This document shows, one piece after another, positions 17,456-26,097 of a stretch of 64,000 nt of DNA. Where the stretch lies: assembly GCA_043743785.1 (NCBI GenBank), contig JAYTVW010000161.1:36124-100123 (forward strand), read 5' to 3'. A model generated the notes under the pieces. That model saw nothing but the letters and a program-made list of their open reading frames with translations. It was not told the DNA's origin and ran no database searches. A program made the position numbers and the translations under genes. The stretch comes from JAQTNA01 sp043743785. GTDB taxonomy: Bacteria; Pseudomonadota; Gammaproteobacteria; Burkholderiales; Rhodocyclaceae. The first letter of the stretch is position 1. The number at the start of each line of letters is the position of its first letter.

Positions 17456-18898
17456 TCAGCCCCTGCCGTAGGTATCGTCGAAACGCACGATGTCGTCCTC
17501 ACCCAGGTAAGCCCCCGACTGGACTTCGATCATCTCCAGGGGAATCCGGCCCGGATTCTCCAGTCGGTGAGTGGTGCCGAGGGGAATGTAGGTGGATTGA
17601 TTCTCCCCGAGGAAGAACACTTCCTCGCCACGGGTGACCCGGGCGGTGCCGCTGACGACGATCCAGTGCTCGGCCCGGTGATGGTGCATCTGCAGGGACA
17701 GGGTCGCGCCCGGATTGACGACGATGCGCTTGACCTGGAAGCGGGCGCCCAGATCGATGCTGTCGTAATAGCCCCAGGGCCGGTAGATCTTGCGGTGGGC
17801 ATCACTTTCGGAGCGCCCGGCGGCCTTGAGGGCCGCAACCACTTCCTTGACCTTCTGGATCTGGTCCTTGTGGGCCACCAGCACCGCGTCCGGCGTTTCC
17901 ACGATAATGGTATCGGAAAGGCCGATGCAGGCCACCAGGCGGCTGTCGGCCCGCACCAGGGTGTTGGTGTTTTCCAGCCCGATCACATCGCCGGAGAAGA
18001 CATTGCCAGCCCCGTCCCGAGGTCCGATCTCCAGCAAGGCGCTCCAGGCCCCCACGTCCGACCAACCCGCGGACAAGGGCAGGACCGCGCTGGCACCCGC
18101 TTCCCCGGAAAGCCGCTCCATGACCGCGTAGTCGATGGAATCGGCGGGACAAGCCGCGAAGGCCTCCCGGTCCACCCGCAGGAAATCCCGGTCACGGCTC
18201 GCCCCGGCCATGGCCTGGCGGCAGGCCGCCAGAATATCCGGCCGGAAGCGGCCGATATGGTCCAGCCAGACGCCAGCCTTCAGGACGAAGATGCCGCTGT
18301 TCCAGAAATAGCCGCCGCACTCAAGGTACTCGCGGGCCTTGTCCACGTCAGGTTTCTCGACAAAGCGGGAAAGGGCCAGGGCCGGACCGTCGCCGATGGC
18401 CGCGCCGCCCTGGATGTAGCCATAGCCGGTTTCCGGCGCCGTCGGCACGATGCCGAAGGTCACGACCCGCCCGCCTGCCGCCAGCTTTGCCGCCTGCACG
18501 ACACCATCCCGGAAAGCCGCCTCGTCGGTGATGACATGATCCGCCGGCATGACCACCAGTACCGGATCCTCGCCTTCCACCATGGCCTCCAGAGCGGCCA
18601 GGGTCAGGGCCGGGGCCGTGTTGCGCCCGACGGGCTCCAGGAGAATGCCCGCGTCGAGAACGCCGGCCTGGCGCAATTGCTCGGCGGAGATGAATCGGTA
18701 TTCCTCATTGCCCACCACCAGCGTGTCCGACAGCGTCCAGCCGTCGGGCCAAGCCGCGTGGGTCATACGCAGGGCCGTGGCCTGCAGCATGGTCCGCTCC
18801 CCCACCAGGGCCAGCAGTTGCTTGGGATATTGTTCGCGGGAGAGGGGCCACAGGCGCGTGCCGGAGCCGCCGGAAAGAATGACGGGTTTGATTTTCAT
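17456..18898 (-). CDS. manC: Mannose-1-phosphate guanylyltransferase / mannose-6-phosphate isomerase
   Basis: A 480-residue bifunctional type II enzyme. The N-terminal nucleotidyltransferase domain opens with PVILSGGSGTRLWPLSRE and contains VMPADHVITD. The C-terminal cupin isomerase domain has RPWGYYDSI, VKRIVVNPGATLSLQMHHHR and EHWIVVSGTA. It makes GDP-mannose, the substrate of gmd. The ATG giving MKIKPVILSGG is preferred to an in-frame upstream start that adds 38 non-family residues. It is convergent with manB and divergent from the LPS-core glycosyltransferases. Confidence 0.95.
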   Translation of the reverse strand: MKIKPVILSGGSGTRLWPLSREQYPKQLLALVGERTMLQATALRMTHAAWPDGWTLSDTLVVGNEEYRFISAEQLRQAGVLDAGILLEPVGRNTAPALTLAALEAMVEGEDPVLVVMPADHVITDEAAFRDGVVQAAKLAAGGRVVTFGIVPTAPETGYGYIQGGAAIGDGPALALSRFVEKPDVDKAREYLECGGYFWNSGIFVLKAGVWLDHIGRFRPDILAACRQAMAGASRDRDFLRVDREAFAACPADSIDYAVMERLSGEAGASAVLPLSAGWSDVGAWSALLEIGPRDGAGNVFSGDVIGLENTNTLVRADSRLVACIGLSDTIIVETPDAVLVAHKDQIQKVKEVVAALKAAGRSESDAHRKIYRPWGYYDSIDLGARFQVKRIVVNPGATLSLQMHHHRAEHWIVVSGTARVTRGEEVFFLGENQSTYIPLGTTHRLENPGRIPLEMIEVQSGAYLGEDDIVRFDDTYGRG

Positions 18899-19033
18899 GA
18901 GGAGGCCTTCGGCGGGGACACCGTTGCAGAAATATTTTGAAGTCCGCACCATACCTGAAAATCCATGGATCCTGAATATCACCTTCGGTTGGGTGCCAAA
19001 TCGGGCAAACAAGGTTATGCGCTACAATCGGCC

Positions 19034-19789
19034 ATGCTTTCCGTCATCATCATCACCAAGAACGAGGCCCAGAACCTCGGCGCCTGCCTGGACTCCGTGG
19101 CAGAGCTGGCGGGCGAAATCGTGGTGGTGGACTCGGGCAGCACGGATGCCACCCGGGATATCGCCCGCAGCCACGGCGCCATGCTTGTCGAGACCGCCGA
19201 CTGGCCCGGCTTCGGCCCCCAGAAGAATCGCGCCCTGGATGCGGCAAGCAGGGAATGGGTTCTCAGCCTGGACGCGGACGAGCGCCTTACGCCGGAACTG
19301 GCCGAAGAAATTCGCCAAGTTCTGGCCGCCCCTGGCCAAACCAGCTGTTTCGCCTTGCCCCGGCTCTCCTGGTACTGCGGGCGCTTCATGCGCCATTCCG
19401 GCTGGTGCCCGGACTATGTGGACCGCCTGTTCCGCCGAGGCAGTGCGCGCTTTTCGGATGACAAAATACATGAGCGCCTGCTGCCGGACGGCCCTACGGC
19501 GCGGCTCACCAAGTACCTGCTGCATTACAGCTTCCGGGATTTCTCCAGCGTGCTGAAGAAAGTGGACGCCTACTCCACGGCCTCGGCGGAAGTAGCCTAT
19601 GCCCGCGGCAAGCGCAGCTCCGTGTGGGGCGCCCTGGGCCACGGCCTGTGGGCCTTCATCCGCACCTACGTCTTCAAGGCCGGCTTCCTGGACGGTAGCC
19701 AGGGTCTGGCCCTGGCCATTTCCAATGCCGAGGGCAGCTATTACCGCTACCTGAAGATCTGGCTCATGCAGCAAGGCCAGTCCAAGTGA
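19034..19789 (+). CDS. Family-2 glycosyltransferase, WaaE/KdtX-like (LPS core)
   Basis: A 251-residue GT-A enzyme beginning MLSVIIITKNEAQNLGACLD, with EIVVVDSGSTDATRDIA. The WaaE-type block is DWPGFGPQKNRALDAA, followed by VLSLDADERL, whose DAD is the metal-binding motif. WaaE-like enzymes add a beta-glucose to the inner core heptose. This fits the position upstream of waaC and waaA, though the exact sugar is inference. The next gene overlaps by 3 bases (GTGA). The chosen ATG is the family N-terminus; an upstream in-frame codon would add 23 residues. Confidence 0.83.
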   Translation: MLSVIIITKNEAQNLGACLDSVAELAGEIVVVDSGSTDATRDIARSHGAMLVETADWPGFGPQKNRALDAASREWVLSLDADERLTPELAEEIRQVLAAPGQTSCFALPRLSWYCGRFMRHSGWCPDYVDRLFRRGSARFSDDKIHERLLPDGPTARLTKYLLHYSFRDFSSVLKKVDAYSTASAEVAYARGKRSSVWGALGHGLWAFIRTYVFKAGFLDGSQGLALAISNAEGSYYRYLKIWLMQQGQSK

Positions 19790-20580
19790 GAATCAGCGTC
19801 ATCGTTACCACCTACAACCGGGTGGACGCGCTGGACCTGGTGCTGCAATCCCTGTCTGCCCAGACCGACCGCAACTTCGAGGTCATCGTCGCCGACGATG
19901 GCTCCAAGGCTGAAACCGGCACCTTCGTGCAGAACTTCTCCCGCCGCTGCCCCGTGCCGGTGCGCCATATCTGGCAAACGGATTTAGGCTTTCGCGCCGG
20001 GCGCATCCGCAACCTGGCCAGCCAGGCCGCCAGCGGCGACTATCTCATTTACCTGGATGGGGACTGCCTCGCCCAGGCGGATTTCGTCGCCCGCCACCGG
20101 GCCTTGGCCGAACCGGGCCGGACGGTCACCGGTAGCCGCATCCTGCTGGAACAGGCACTTACCCAATCCCTGCTCCACACCCGGCACTGGGACGAAACCA
20201 CCTTCCGCCGTCAGGCCTGGCGCTACCGCCTGGGAGGCCAGATGAACAAGCTGCTGCCCCTCTTGCTCAAGGTGCCGGACAACCGCCTGCGCCACTACCG
20301 GGATTTTGTCTGGCGCCGCATCAAGAGCTGCAACCTGGCCTGCTGGAAGACGGACGCGGCCGCCATCGGTGGCTTCAGCGCGGATATGGACGGGGGCTGG
20401 GGCCACGAGGACGCGGATTTCGTCTTCCGCCTGCACCAGCACGGCGTGGGGCGCAAGTCCGGCGCCTGGGCCACGGAAGTGCTGCACCTGTGGCACCCCA
20501 TGGCGAGCCGGGAAAAGACCGAGCCCAACCGCCTGCGCCTGCAGGCCAAAATTGACGCCTGGCGCGCCAGTGAGCGGTGA
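19786..20580 (+). CDS. Family-2 glycosyltransferase (with GT7-like C-terminal part)
   Basis: A 264-residue glycosyltransferase opening MRISVIVTTYNRVDALDLVL, with VIVADDGS and the metal-binding LIYLDGDCL. The later GWGHEDADFVFRL matches the galactosyltransferase-like C-terminal segment found in bacterial GT2 enzymes. The start is GTG, overlapping the previous stop as GTGA. Likely role is LPS core or outer-core sugar addition, judged from the neighbours waaC and waaA. The donor and acceptor cannot be told. The last residues (SER-stop) are written by the first copies of a heptamer repeat array. Confidence 0.8.
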   Translation: MRISVIVTTYNRVDALDLVLQSLSAQTDRNFEVIVADDGSKAETGTFVQNFSRRCPVPVRHIWQTDLGFRAGRIRNLASQAASGDYLIYLDGDCLAQADFVARHRALAEPGRTVTGSRILLEQALTQSLLHTRHWDETTFRRQAWRYRLGGQMNKLLPLLLKVPDNRLRHYRDFVWRRIKSCNLACWKTDAAAIGGFSADMDGGWGHEDADFVFRLHQHGVGRKSGAWATEVLHLWHPMASREKTEPNRLRLQAKIDAWRASER

Positions 20581-20636
20581 GCGGTGAGCGGTGAGCGGTG
20601 AGCAAATCATGTCGCTCACCGCTCACCGCTTACCGC
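20571..20636. repeat. Heptamer array, family A (GTGAGCG / GCTCACC)
   Basis: About five tandem GTGAGCG units, a short AAATCATGTC spacer, then about three inverted units (GCTCACC). The whole can fold as one hairpin. It begins inside the stop region of the upstream glycosyltransferase. Similar arrays occur near 23.6, 23.95 and 49.1 kb. Confidence 0.85.
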
Positions 20637-20652
20637 CTCTCTTACCCCTGGC

Positions 20653-20659
20653 TTATAAT
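20653..20659 (+). promoter_or_regulatory. Possible -10 for waaC
   Basis: TTATAAT stands about 42 bases before the waaC start. A weak TTACCG lies 18 bases upstream as a possible -35, inside the end of the heptamer array. It is only a consensus look-alike. Confidence 0.35.
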
Positions 20660-20700
20660 CCCGGCTCGCCTGAAACCCCGTGTCGAACCACCGCTTTCCG

Positions 20701-21666
20701 ATGACATCCATCCTGCTGGTCAAAGTCTCGTCCCTGGGCGATGTCATCCATAACCTGACGGTCGTCAGCGACCTGCGCCGACGTTTCCCGGAGGCCCGTA
20801 TCGACTGGGTGGTGGAAGAAGCCTTCACGGATTTCCCGCGCCTGCACCCGGGCGTCACCGAAGTGATTCCCTTCGCCCTGCGGCGCTGGCGCCACCACTT
20901 GTTCGATCAATCCACCTGGCAGGAAATGCGTGCCTTCAAAAAGCGCCTGCAGTCCCGCCATTACGACGTCATCCTGGACACCCAGGCCCTCCTGAAGACC
21001 GCAGCCATCTGCAAGCTGGCCCGGGGCGAAAGCTGGGGCTTCGCCGCCGACACGGCCCGGGACCCCCTGGCCTCCCGCTTCTACGACCACACTGTATCAC
21101 TGCCCCGGGGGCTACATACCGTGGAGCGCTACCGCGCCCTGGCCGCCGCCGCCCTGGGTTACAAGCAGGATCTGCCCCTGGAATACGGCCTCGCCGTCAC
21201 GCCCCTCAAGGCCGACTGGTTGCCGAAGCGCCCCTACGCCGTGCTGTGCACCGCCACCAGCCGGGACCCCAAACTGTGGCAGGAAGAAAAATGGCTGGCG
21301 CTGGCCGCCTGGCTGCACGACCGGGGCTATGCCTGCGTACTGCCCGCCGGCTCCCCGGTGGAACGGGAGCGGGCCGCCCGCCTGGCGGGCGCCATGGCGG
21401 ATGCGGTGACCGTGCCCCCCATGAAACTGACCGACCTGGCCGCCGTCATCAAGGGTTCCGCCGTCGTCGTCGGCCTGGATACCGGCCTGACCCACATCGC
21501 CGCCGCCCTGGACCGCCTGACCCTGGCCATTTTCACGGATTCCGATCCGGGCCATGCCGGCGCCTATGCGGGCGAAAAGGGCCTGAGCATTGGCCATCGC
21601 GGCTATTCTCCCAGCGTGGCAGAAGCCATTGCCGCCCTGGAAACCCTGTTCAAGGTCCACGCCTGA
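20701..21666 (+). CDS. waaC: Lipopolysaccharide heptosyltransferase I
   Basis: A 321-residue GT-B (family 9) enzyme that adds the first heptose to Kdo2-lipid A. It starts MTSILLVKVSSLGDVIHNLT, where KVSSLGDVIH is the WaaC opening. It has DTQALLKTAAI and the donor-site block VVGLDTGLTHIAAAL near residue 258. The internal ATG is preferred over an upstream GTG that adds 7 residues. Its stop overlaps the waaA start by one base (TGATG). Confidence 0.93.
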   Translation: MTSILLVKVSSLGDVIHNLTVVSDLRRRFPEARIDWVVEEAFTDFPRLHPGVTEVIPFALRRWRHHLFDQSTWQEMRAFKKRLQSRHYDVILDTQALLKTAAICKLARGESWGFAADTARDPLASRFYDHTVSLPRGLHTVERYRALAAAALGYKQDLPLEYGLAVTPLKADWLPKRPYAVLCTATSRDPKLWQEEKWLALAAWLHDRGYACVLPAGSPVERERAARLAGAMADAVTVPPMKLTDLAAVIKGSAVVVGLDTGLTHIAAALDRLTLAIFTDSDPGHAGAYAGEKGLSIGHRGYSPSVAEAIAALETLFKVHA

Positions 21667-22919
21667 TGTCGCGTCTTGTCTACACCCTGCTGTGCTACCT
21701 GCTGCTGCCCCTGATTCTCCTGCGCCTGTGGAAGAAAGGGCGGCGCCAGGCCGCCTACAAGAAAAACATCGGGGAACGCTTTGGCAGCTACGGGCACGCC
21801 GTGGACGCCCCGGTGATCTGGATCCACGCGGTCTCCGTCGGCGAGACCCGGGCCGCCCAGCCCCTGGTCAAGGCCCTGGCGGACCGTTACCCCCAGGCCC
21901 GCATCCTCATCACCAACATGACACCCACCGGCCGCGCCACCGCCGAGCAGCTTTTCGGCAACAAGGTGTTGCGGGCCTACCTGCCTTACGACTACCCCTT
22001 TGCCGTGGCCCGCTTCCTCAAGTATTTCCGCCCGGCCATGGGCATCGTCATGGAAACGGAACTGTGGCCCAACCTGGTGGCCGCCTGTTACGCACGACGC
22101 ATTCCCCTGGTGCTGGCCAACGCCCGCCTGTCCGAACGTTCCGCCGCCCGCTATGCCCGCTTCCCGGCCCTGACCCGACAAATGCTTGGCCGGCTCTCCG
22201 CCGTCATCGCCCAGACCGATGCCGATGCGGACCGCCTGGCCGCCCTGGGTGCCCTCAACGTGCAAGTAGCGGGCAACATCAAATTCGACGCCGTGCCGCC
22301 ACCGGACCTCTTATCCACCGGTGCCTTCCTGCGCCGCCTCATCGGCCCGCGCATGGTGCTGCTGGCGGCCAGCACCCGGGACGGCGAAGAACGGGAGCTC
22401 TTGGACGCCCTGGCGCGGACGCCACTGGAAGGCGCCCTGCTGCTCATCGTGCCGCGCCACCCGGAACGCTTCGACGAAGTGGAAACCCTGGCCATCTCCC
22501 GCGGCTTCAAGGTTCAGCGGCGCAGCCTGGAGAAGCCCGTGGAAGCCGGCACCCAGATCCTGCTGGGCGACAGCATGGGCGAGATGTTCGCCTATTACAC
22601 GGCTTGTGACGTGGCCTTCGTTGGCGGCAGCCTCCTGCCCCTGGGCGGGCAGAACCTCATCGAAGCCTGTTCTGTTGCCAAGCCGGTGCTGGTGGGCCAG
22701 CACACCTTCAACTTCCTCGAAGCCACGGAAGAGGCCATCGCCGTCGGCGCCGCCCTGCGGGTGGACAGCGCGGACCAGCTGATTTCCCTCACCCGGGTGC
22801 TCTTCTCCAATGCCAACGCCCGCCAGGCCATGGGGAGCGCCGGCCATGATTTCGCCGGACGCCACCGGGGCGCCACGGCCCGCACCCTGGAAATCATCGG
22901 CCATCTGGCCGGCGCCTGA
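21666..22919 (+). CDS. waaA: 3-deoxy-D-manno-octulosonic acid (Kdo) transferase
   Basis: A 417-residue GT-B (family 30) enzyme attaching Kdo to lipid IVA. An N-terminal anchor (LVYTLLCYLLLPLILLRLW) precedes RFGSYG. It continues with WIHAVSVGETRAAQPLV, holding the catalytic-type Glu, and TNMTPTGRATAE. Later marks are METELWPNLVAAC and FVGGSLLPLGGQNLIE. The gene is translationally coupled to waaC by a one-base overlap. Length and motifs match the family well. Confidence 0.96.
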   Translation: MSRLVYTLLCYLLLPLILLRLWKKGRRQAAYKKNIGERFGSYGHAVDAPVIWIHAVSVGETRAAQPLVKALADRYPQARILITNMTPTGRATAEQLFGNKVLRAYLPYDYPFAVARFLKYFRPAMGIVMETELWPNLVAACYARRIPLVLANARLSERSAARYARFPALTRQMLGRLSAVIAQTDADADRLAALGALNVQVAGNIKFDAVPPPDLLSTGAFLRRLIGPRMVLLAASTRDGEERELLDALARTPLEGALLLIVPRHPERFDEVETLAISRGFKVQRRSLEKPVEAGTQILLGDSMGEMFAYYTACDVAFVGGSLLPLGGQNLIEACSVAKPVLVGQHTFNFLEATEEAIAVGAALRVDSADQLISLTRVLFSNANARQAMGSAGHDFAGRHRGATARTLEIIGHLAGA

Positions 22920-22952
22920 GATTCAGGCTCCCTTCCCCCCTTGCCGCCCACA

Positions 22953-23621
22953 ATGAATAAACTCCTCATCGCTGTCCTGCTCATGAGTGCCGCCATCGTG
23001 GCCGCGCCTTTCCTCTTTCACCCGGGCGATAAGCCGGCCGTTACCCAGACCCCTGGCATGCCTTGGCAAATCGAGGTTCTGCCGGAAGGAAAATCCCGGG
23101 TCTTCGGCCTCACCCTGGGCAGCAGCGTGCTGAACGAGGCCACGGCGGCTTTTGGCGACGCCCCGCAACTGGCGGTGGTGGCCAGCTCCGGCCAGGCCGG
23201 CAGTATGGAAGCCTATTTCGAACGGGTGGCCCTGGGCCCCCTCACGGGCAAGATCATCGTGGTGGTGAACATGCCCGATGCCCGCTTGCTGGACATCCAG
23301 AAACGCGCCGACAAAACCGAACCCCTGGAGAGCGGCAATCGCCGCTTCAGCCTCGCTGCGGAAGACCGGCAGGCGGCCGGCCTGGCCTTGGTACGGACCC
23401 TCACCTTCGTGCCCGCAGGCAAGCTGGATGCCCAGGTCGTACAGGATCGCTTCGGCCGTCCCGGCGAAAGACTGGCCGTCGGCGATATGGAGCACTTCCT
23501 TTACCCGGACAAGGGCCTGGACCTGGCCCTCTCCAGGGAGGGCAAGGCGGTCCTGCAATACGTGGCCCCCGCCGGCTTCGCCAAGCTCCGGGAACCGCTG
23601 CTGAGAGCAGGCAAGCAGTAA
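22953..23621 (+). CDS. Conserved hypothetical protein, N-terminally anchored
   Basis: I do not recognise the family. The 222-residue product starts MNKLLIAVLLMSAAIVAAPF, an uncleaved anchor or a signal peptide, so the rest is probably periplasmic. The soluble part has a repeated theme: GLTLGSSVLNEATAAFG near the N-terminus and AQVVQDRFGRPGERL near the C-terminus resemble the two-copy strand-helix units of small outer-envelope assembly domains. That resemblance is only visual. It follows waaA by 33 bases in the same direction and may share its transcript. A repeat array begins at its TAA stop. Confidence 0.7.
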   Translation: MNKLLIAVLLMSAAIVAAPFLFHPGDKPAVTQTPGMPWQIEVLPEGKSRVFGLTLGSSVLNEATAAFGDAPQLAVVASSGQAGSMEAYFERVALGPLTGKIIVVVNMPDARLLDIQKRADKTEPLESGNRRFSLAAEDRQAAGLALVRTLTFVPAGKLDAQVVQDRFGRPGERLAVGDMEHFLYPDKGLDLALSREGKAVLQYVAPAGFAKLREPLLRAGKQ

Positions 23622-23700
23622 GCGGTGACGGGTAAGCGCGCTGCTCACCGCTCACCCATCACCGCACATCGCTCACCGCTCACCCATTACCGCTCACCGT
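23619..23700. repeat. Heptamer array, family A
   Basis: Begins at the stop codon of the upstream gene with TAAGCGGTGACGGGTAAGCG. It then runs through irregular GCTCACC, CATCACC and GCTCACC units. The right side is longer than the left, so the hairpin is imperfect. Confidence 0.75.
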
Positions 23701-23716
23701 TTTCCCGGAGACCTGC

Positions 23717-23947
23717 ATGCCTCAATCCAACCTGAAACAGCAAAAAACCTTCACCACCATCCGGGTGGTCGGCGGCCTGAGCGCAGCCGTGGTGCTGGGC
23801 TATTCCACGTTTTCCAACTGGCTGGCCGGCGCGCCCCTGAAGGGTCCCCTGCTGGGCGTCGCCCTGCTCACCCTGGCGGCCATCGCCTATGCCGGCTTTT
23901 TTACCTGGAAACTCGGCAAGCTGGTGGAAGAAGAGGGTAAGCAGTAA
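23717..23947 (+). CDS. Small two-helix membrane protein, unknown
   Basis: A 76-residue protein with two predicted membrane helices: VVGGLSAAVVLGYSTF near residues 17-32 and LLGVALLTLAAIAYAGFF near 45-62. The termini are charged. A GGAG lies 6 bases before the ATG, giving a good ribosome site. It is flanked on both sides by heptamer arrays, and its final GKQ-stop matches the end of the preceding gene, because each repeat array starts at the stop codon. No function is recognised. Confidence 0.65.
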   Translation: MPQSNLKQQKTFTTIRVVGGLSAAVVLGYSTFSNWLAGAPLKGPLLGVALLTLAAIAYAGFFTWKLGKLVEEEGKQ

Positions 23948-24027
23948 GCGGTGAGAGGTGAGAAAATCATCGCTCATCGCTCATCGCTCATCGCTCATCG
24001 CTCATCGCTCACCGCTCACCGCTCACC
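23943..24027. repeat. Heptamer array, family A (longest)
   Basis: TAAGCGGTGAGAGGTGAG is followed by AAAATCAT, then five GCTCATC and three GCTCACC heptamers in tandem. The array ends exactly at the ATG of the HDOD gene, so it forms that gene's entire leader and replaces any normal Shine-Dalgarno. Confidence 0.85.
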
Positions 24028-24813
24028 ATGTCCTCCGATCCCCTGCTGGAAGCCGTCCTCAAGACCGGCGTCACCCTGCCGACGCCCAGCATCGCCTTTG
24101 CCCGTCTGCAGGCCCTGTCGGTGAGTGAGCGGGCCGGTCCAAGGGAAATGGCGGACGTGGTGGGCAAGGATCCGGCCCTCACCGGCGCCCTCATGCGGGT
24201 GGCCAATTCCCCCGTCTTCGGCTGCCGCAGCAAGCCCCGCTCCGTGCAGGACGCCATCACCCTCCTTGGCCGTACCCGCACCCTGGCGGTCTGCATCAGC
24301 ACCGCCCTGCGCAGCCAGGCGGAAGGCGTGGACACCCGTACGCTGGAAGCGGTATGGGGCGGCAGCCAGAAGGTGGCCGAAGGCGCCTGGCGCTGCGCCC
24401 AGGCCAGCCCGGCACGGCGACTGGCGGACCAAGCCTACCTGGCGGCCCTGTTACACGAAGTGGGTATTCCCATCCTGCTCAAGCGCTACCCCATCTACCT
24501 GTTTCTGTTTCAGGACCCCAAGCGTGGGCTGGAAGAATCCTCCCGGAAACTGGATGAAATAACCCAGGCGGACCACGCTGCCGTCGGCGCCATGGTGGCG
24601 CGCAACTGGAAGCTGCCAGTGGAGATTTCGGAAGCCATCCGCTGCCATCACGACGCGGCCACCGCCGGCCGCCTGCCGGAAGAGGCCGGCACCCTGGCCA
24701 CGCTCATCGCCTTTGGCCGGCTGCTGCGGGATGGTCCCACGGAGGATTGGCTCCCCTGGGCGCCCCTGGCGGATCGCTATCTGAAACTCGACCCGGCGGG
24801 GCTGGGGGATTGA
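24028..24813 (+). CDS. HDOD-domain protein
   Basis: A 261-residue protein made almost entirely of one HDOD domain. Family marks are MADVVGKDPALTGALMRVANSP near residues 41-62 (shown in part as DPALTGALMRVANSP), SVQDAITLLG, AALLHEVGIPIL near 145, and AVGAMVARNWKLP. HDOD proteins are catalytically dead HD relatives found in signalling and stress networks. There is no attached output domain. The ATG is placed directly after a heptamer array, with no Shine-Dalgarno. Partner unknown. Confidence 0.85.
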   Translation: MSSDPLLEAVLKTGVTLPTPSIAFARLQALSVSERAGPREMADVVGKDPALTGALMRVANSPVFGCRSKPRSVQDAITLLGRTRTLAVCISTALRSQAEGVDTRTLEAVWGGSQKVAEGAWRCAQASPARRLADQAYLAALLHEVGIPILLKRYPIYLFLFQDPKRGLEESSRKLDEITQADHAAVGAMVARNWKLPVEISEAIRCHHDAATAGRLPEEAGTLATLIAFGRLLRDGPTEDWLPWAPLADRYLKLDPAGLGD

Positions 24814-24820
24814 AACTACC

Positions 24821-24884
24821 GTAGGGTGGGCAGGTTTCATCTGTCCACGCAGGCGGTGGACACGCTACGCTTTGCCCACTCTAC
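24821..24884. repeat. Palindromic element, family E
   Basis: GTAGGGTGGGCAGGTTTCAT with complementary right arm CGCTACGCTTTGCCCACTCTAC. It lies between the convergent HDOD and MBL genes, and its right end supplies the TAG stop of the MBL gene on the minus strand. Relatives lie near 53.07 and 56.55 kb. Confidence 0.8.
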
Positions 24885-25846
24885 ACGGGAAAAGGGTAGC
24901 CTCTGGCTTCCAGGTCCAGCCAGACTTCCAGGCCCTGGGCGTTCAGCTCCAGGTCCGTATCCCACAGGGCCAGCAGATCGGCATCCGGCAGGGTGCAACC
25001 GAAGGCACGGGATTCCACCAGCAAGAGTTCCTGCAGGCCAGCCACAATGTTGGCGTGGCGCGCCGTACCCGCCCCCCTCTGCGCCAGGGCGATGTCGCAA
25101 TGGGAGGCAATGAAACGCTGCATCTCCGCCGCCAGGGCTGGCACTTCACCGACCCGGCTGAAATGGGTCAGGTAGAGAAATTCAGGTGCGAAGTCGAGCA
25201 GGCGCTTGATGGTGGCCACCATGGCGTCCGGCTCGAACTGGGTGGGCGTGGTGCTCGGAAATATGAACTTCCGGCTATCCGTATCCATCTCCCGGTAGGA
25301 AAGTCCAAACACGTCGCCGGTGAAAATGCCCCGGCTCTTCCGGTCCACGATGGCGATGTGATGGCGGGCGTGGCCCGGCGCATCCACGCACAACAGTTCC
25401 CGCCCCGCCAGATCCAGCCTCAGGCCATCCACCGCGTCGATGATGCGCGCCGCCGGCACGGGCACGATCTCGCCATACACCCGCTGCACATATTCGGCGC
25501 CATACACCGCCGTGACGCCGTCCACCAACCGGGCCGGCGAAGCCATGTGGCGCGAACCACGGGGATGCACCACCAGACGCGCATTCGGGCAAGCCTGCAT
25601 GATGCTGCCGGCACCGCCCGCATGATCCAGGTGGATGTGGGTCAGGATGACGTAATCCACCGCCTCCGGCCCCAGGCCGATGCGCCCCAGGGCATCCAGC
25701 AGATGGGGCAGCGCATCGTTGCTGCCGGTATCCACCAGAGCCACCCGGCCGTTTTCCACCACCAGGTGAATGGCAGCCAACAGGGGGCGCACGTAGTTGG
25801 CGCAAAAGGCGTAAACGCCGTTGTTGTAGTCGATCCAGCGGTGCAT
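24881..25846 (-). CDS. MBL-fold metallo-hydrolase
   Basis: A 321-residue metallo-beta-lactamase-fold protein. The metal motif is LTHIHLDHAGG, with His70, His72, Asp74 and His75. Further ligands fit GHARHHIAIVD and FTGDVFGLSY. The extra about 90 residues at the C-terminus (EMQRFIASHCDIAL onward) are helical and outside the core fold. Close relatives are annotated as generic MBL hydrolases, so the substrate is unknown. The chosen ATG follows GGGAGA at good spacing. The TAG stop is the end of a family E repeat. Confidence 0.85.
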   Translation of the reverse strand: MHRWIDYNNGVYAFCANYVRPLLAAIHLVVENGRVALVDTGSNDALPHLLDALGRIGLGPEAVDYVILTHIHLDHAGGAGSIMQACPNARLVVHPRGSRHMASPARLVDGVTAVYGAEYVQRVYGEIVPVPAARIIDAVDGLRLDLAGRELLCVDAPGHARHHIAIVDRKSRGIFTGDVFGLSYREMDTDSRKFIFPSTTPTQFEPDAMVATIKRLLDFAPEFLYLTHFSRVGEVPALAAEMQRFIASHCDIALAQRGAGTARHANIVAGLQELLLVESRAFGCTLPDADLLALWDTDLELNAQGLEVWLDLEARGYPFPV

Positions 25847-26097
25847 GGGGGAAATCTCCCGACAGGGGAGCGGCATTATAGCGAGAATGATTCCGCAGGA
25901 AGGCCGTTCATTCGACTCTGTCGTAATCAATTTAGGCCCACGACCAAATGTTTGCGGCCCCCCCCAAGCCATCGGCGCCCATGCCGAAGGCACGCTTGTG
26001 GCAGGCCAGCGCACTCAAAATTCACATGCCCTTGCCAGGCTAGGGTTTGCGATCCCGCATTGCCTCACCTGCCGGAATGGCTTATCTTGCCCCGGCC

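Noticed and set aside
23943..24027. Tandem repeats that look like a CRISPR array
   Set aside because: The unit is only 7 bases, with no spacers of constant length and no cas genes in the window. It is a heptamer hairpin array.
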